NCBI GenBank assembly: GCA_016787375.1
Contig: JAEUUM010000281.1
Location: 1-7,662, forward strand
From: Saprospiraceae bacterium
GTDB taxonomy: Bacteria; Bacteroidota; Bacteroidia; Chitinophagales; Saprospiraceae
Length of the DNA: 7,662 bases
Reading direction: 5' to 3'
Part shown: in pieces, positions 5,393 through 7,662 of the stretch
Layout: each line of letters begins with the position of its first letter
Position numbering within the stretch: position 1 is the stretch's first letter
Made by a program: the position numbers and the translations under genes
Notes under the pieces: model-generated
What the model was told of the DNA's origin: nothing
The model's database searches: none
The model's input: only the letters and a program-made list of their open reading frames with translations

Positions 5393-7662
5393 ATGAGAAA
5401 CCGATTTCATATCGAAAATCAAAAAACTCGAAGGTCATACCCTTCAAATATCCAAACCTTTACACAAAAATTTTGGAGTGTACTCCTGTTTTTAGGTACA
5501 TTGTTCATGTCTCAAATGGCCAGCGCACAGTGCCAGCTAAATTGCATCCAAAATCTTCAGGTTTCATTAAATGAAAACTGTACAGCTTTGGTTACACCAA
5601 ACGACATTTTGAAGTCACCAGGCGATTGTCCGGGGGCTAAGTATGTTGAGATCTTGGACAAAAACAACAAAGTGATTCCAACTAATCCAACCGTAACAGG
5701 CGATTACATTGGTCAGACGCTAAAAGTTAGGGTTATTCACCCGGCTTCAGGCAACATTTGTTGGGGAAATATCCTTATTGAGGACAAACTTCCACCTGTA
5801 TTCTCAAACTGCAAAGATTATTCATTGCCATGTGCAATGCCAATCGACCAAATATTGGCAACAACTGCACCAACAGTAGCAGATAACTGCGGTGGATATG
5901 TAAAAGTAACAAGAGCATACACCAAAGTTGATCTTGGCTGTACATCTTTACCTTACACGGCAATTGTAACTGTAACAACCACTGCTGAAGACATCTATGG
6001 CAACAAATCATCTTGCGTGCAGTTTATCAATTTAGTTCGTTCTCCAATTACGACTGTATTGTTCCCTAAAGATTTAGATGATGTGCAATTGCCTTCACTA
6101 AATTGCTCAAGTGCAAATACAAACCCTTCTAATACAGGTTATCCTACATTAGACGGATTTAACCTTTCTGCACCTGATTGTGGTTATTTGGTCTCTTACC
6201 AAGACCTTGTTCAAAAAAATTGCCCGGGTGGCTACAAAATATTGAGAACATGGACAGTAATGGACTGGTGTGGTGGAACTCCTCCAATGGCTACTGGTAT
6301 ACAAGTTATCAAGGTGGTTGATAAAGAGGGCCCGGTTTTGAACTGTAATATTGATCCGCATAAAATAAAAGTATTGAGTTCACAAAGTGCACCGGGTTAT
6401 CAAGGTTGTACTTCTACTGTTCAATTTCCGGCAATTCAAGTATCAGATAATTGTTCAAACTACAACCAACTTACTTTCTTGACTTACACATATGACAGCA
6501 AAGGTATTCTTTATTCTTCACCAACCAATGGAGCAACTCTTACGTTGCCAACAGGTGATTATTTTGTATATTATAATGTAACTGATGGATGTGGAAATGT
6601 TAGTTTCTGCTTTATTCAGTATGAAGTCAAAGATGAGGTTCCGCCGGTTGTCGCTTGTGAATCAATATTCAATGTTTCATTGACTGATTCAGTAACATTG
6701 GTAAAAGCAGAAACATTTGATGATGGAAGTTATGATGCTTGCAGTCAAGTGACATTCCTGGCAAGAAGAATGGATAACCCTAAATGCGGTTTTTCGAATG
6801 GAACTGACTTTCAAAAAACTGTTCCTTTCTATTGCTGTGATATCAACAACGGACCAGTTTTAGTGGCATTAAGAGTACTTGATGCAGCAGGTAATTACAA
6901 CGATTGTATGGTTGAAGTAACCGTAAATGACAAAATCAAACCTGTTATCTGGTGTCCAAAAGACATTACAGTGCAGTGCGGTGCTGATTATTTGCCGACG
7001 AATCCATTGTCTTATAGCAAAACTGTAACACCAAATACTACCATCAGTGATGTTTTTGCAAAATCATATGACGTTCCGGTAAATGTTACCGGATTGCCAA
7101 CGGATGCAGTGGTTGCAGACTTAAATGTTGGTTTAGATATTACGCACGGTTATCTTGATCAATTAACTATTAAACTTACCAGTCCTCAAGGTACAAGTAT
7201 AACACTATTCCAGGGCGGAAATTGCGGAATGCTTCAAACTGACATCAATGGTACTTTTGATGATGAAGGAAAGACACTTGATTGTACAGGAGGAAATCCG
7301 GCAATTTCAGGTTCAGTTGTTCCAAACGCAGGTCAATTGTCAAATTTTGATGGAGAATCATTAAATTCAATTGATCTTGGTAATAATAACTTTAAAAACT
7401 GGGTTTTAACAGTAATTGACAATGCACCTCTTGCAGGTGGTAAAATAAATAAAGTTACCCTTAATTTTACTTACGGAACTCCTTTGGCTCTCAGACCTTA
7501 CGCTACTGATAATACTCAAAAATGTGGTTTAAACATTACATGGACTGACCTTGACCAACCAAATAATTGCCAGAGTGGTTTCATCAGACGACAATGGTCT
7601 GCAACTGATGCATTTGGCAATAAATCTTCTTGTACACAAAGAGTATATTTTATAGACAACAC
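5393..7662 (+). CDS. Large HYR/Ig-like secreted protein with P domain (3' partial), paralog of preceding gene
   Basis: The frame is open from ATG 5393 to the window edge (756 complete codons) with no stop. The start shares the context TCCCATGA with the gene at 1299. Residues 1-27 are a basic, polar n-region; WSVLLFLGTLFMSQMASA (28-45) is the hydrophobic core and cleavage region, giving a mature start at QCQLNCIQNLQVSLNENC, clearly homologous to the preceding gene. Residues about 120-280 hold Ig/HYR-like segments (PTVADNCGG; LFPKDLDDVQLPSLNC). The motif ILRTWTVMDWC is at 283-293, an HYR-like module at about 308-416 (ends DGCGNVSFCFIQYEVKD), and a further module (FDDGSYDACSQVTFLARR) at about 430-510. 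An HYR-like module then starts at 511 (CPKDITVQC) and seems split by a P/homoB domain at about 557-695, resuming at about 699-756 (ATDNTQKCG ... RRQWSATDAFGN). The product is probably exported by Sec and then the T9SS to the cell surface as a cysteine-paired adhesin-like protein. The expected C-terminal sorting domain lies beyond the window. No peptidase catalytic domain is visible. Confidence 0.87.
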   Translation, partial: MRNRFHIENQKTRRSYPSNIQTFTQKFWSVLLFLGTLFMSQMASAQCQLNCIQNLQVSLNENCTALVTPNDILKSPGDCPGAKYVEILDKNNKVIPTNPTVTGDYIGQTLKVRVIHPASGNICWGNILIEDKLPPVFSNCKDYSLPCAMPIDQILATTAPTVADNCGGYVKVTRAYTKVDLGCTSLPYTAIVTVTTTAEDIYGNKSSCVQFINLVRSPITTVLFPKDLDDVQLPSLNCSSANTNPSNTGYPTLDGFNLSAPDCGYLVSYQDLVQKNCPGGYKILRTWTVMDWCGGTPPMATGIQVIKVVDKEGPVLNCNIDPHKIKVLSSQSAPGYQGCTSTVQFPAIQVSDNCSNYNQLTFLTYTYDSKGILYSSPTNGATLTLPTGDYFVYYNVTDGCGNVSFCFIQYEVKDEVPPVVACESIFNVSLTDSVTLVKAETFDDGSYDACSQVTFLARRMDNPKCGFSNGTDFQKTVPFYCCDINNGPVLVALRVLDAAGNYNDCMVEVTVNDKIKPVIWCPKDITVQCGADYLPTNPLSYSKTVTPNTTISDVFAKSYDVPVNVTGLPTDAVVADLNVGLDITHGYLDQLTIKLTSPQGTSITLFQGGNCGMLQTDINGTFDDEGKTLDCTGGNPAISGSVVPNAGQLSNFDGESLNSIDLGNNNFKNWVLTVIDNAPLAGGKINKVTLNFTYGTPLALRPYATDNTQKCGLNITWTDLDQPNNCQSGFIRRQWSATDAFGNKSSCTQRVYFIDN
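7061..7477 (+). other. P/homoB (proprotein convertase P) domain within the third gene
   Basis: Residues about 557-695 show the P-domain pattern: VADLNVGLDITHGYLDQL, then KLTSPQGTSITLF (H585, S597-P598, G600), an acidic turn TFDDEG, PNAGQLSNFDGE, and W670 followed by VLTVIDNAPLAGGKI and a closing strand KVTLNFTYG. In kexin and furin this beta-sandwich stabilises the protease; in bacteria it often occurs in secreted proteins without an adjacent protease. Here no subtilisin catalytic motifs are visible upstream, so an adhesive or structural role is more likely. Confidence 0.8.

Noticed and set aside
5775..6011. Open frame of 78 codons on the minus strand within the third gene
   Set aside because: It is antisense to a well-supported coding region, with Leu/Gln/His-rich composition expected from reading the opposite strand of Thr/Ala-rich codons.
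5393..7662. Third gene as a subtilisin-like protease, because of its P domain
   Set aside because: No Asp/His/Ser catalytic-motif region is visible before the P domain; the surroundings are Ig/HYR-like modules.

Overview
The window looks like an AT-rich Bacteroidota chromosome, most likely from the Saprospiria/Saprospiraceae or relatives. The evidence is a PorP/SprF outer-membrane protein, two very large cysteine-containing HYR/Ig-like secreted proteins, a type IX secretion (T9SS) C-terminal sorting domain, a dockerin-like plus cohesin-like C-terminal block of a kind recurrent in that group, and start codons without Shine-Dalgarno sequences. All recognisable genes are on the + strand. The lineage is inferred from protein architecture, not from a marker gene.

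Layout. (1) Positions 2-901 hold the 3' part of a PorP/SprF-family gene lacking only the signal peptide and a few residues. (2) Positions 902-1298 are non-coding, beginning with a strong 17-bp hairpin (909-949). (3) Positions 1299-5084 hold one large T9SS substrate gene, interrupted by a single in-frame TAG at 1872-1874. The reading frame is the same on both sides and the protein similarity continues through the stop, so it is a nonsense-interrupted gene, a readthrough case, or a sequence error. Domain order is signal peptide, N-terminal conserved region, HYR/Ig-like modules, a carboxypeptidase-regulatory-like fold, dockerin-like repeats, a cohesin-like domain and a type A sorting domain. (4) Positions 5085-5392 are non-coding, with a second hairpin (5121-5154) and an AT-rich leader. 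(5) From 5393 to the window end runs the first 756 codons of a paralogous secreted protein with a proprotein-convertase P domain (about 7061-7477) that appears to be inserted inside an HYR-like module.

How they fit together. PorP/SprF proteins are outer-membrane barrels of the T9SS. The two large proteins have Sec signal peptides, and the first has a T9SS sorting domain, so the region reads as a cell-surface adhesin/secretion locus. The hairpins and 300-400 bp gaps suggest three separate transcription units rather than one tight operon. The most notable observations are the lone in-frame stop, the tandem paralogy, and the P domain nested in an HYR-like module. I see no RNA genes, CRISPR arrays or insertion sequences.
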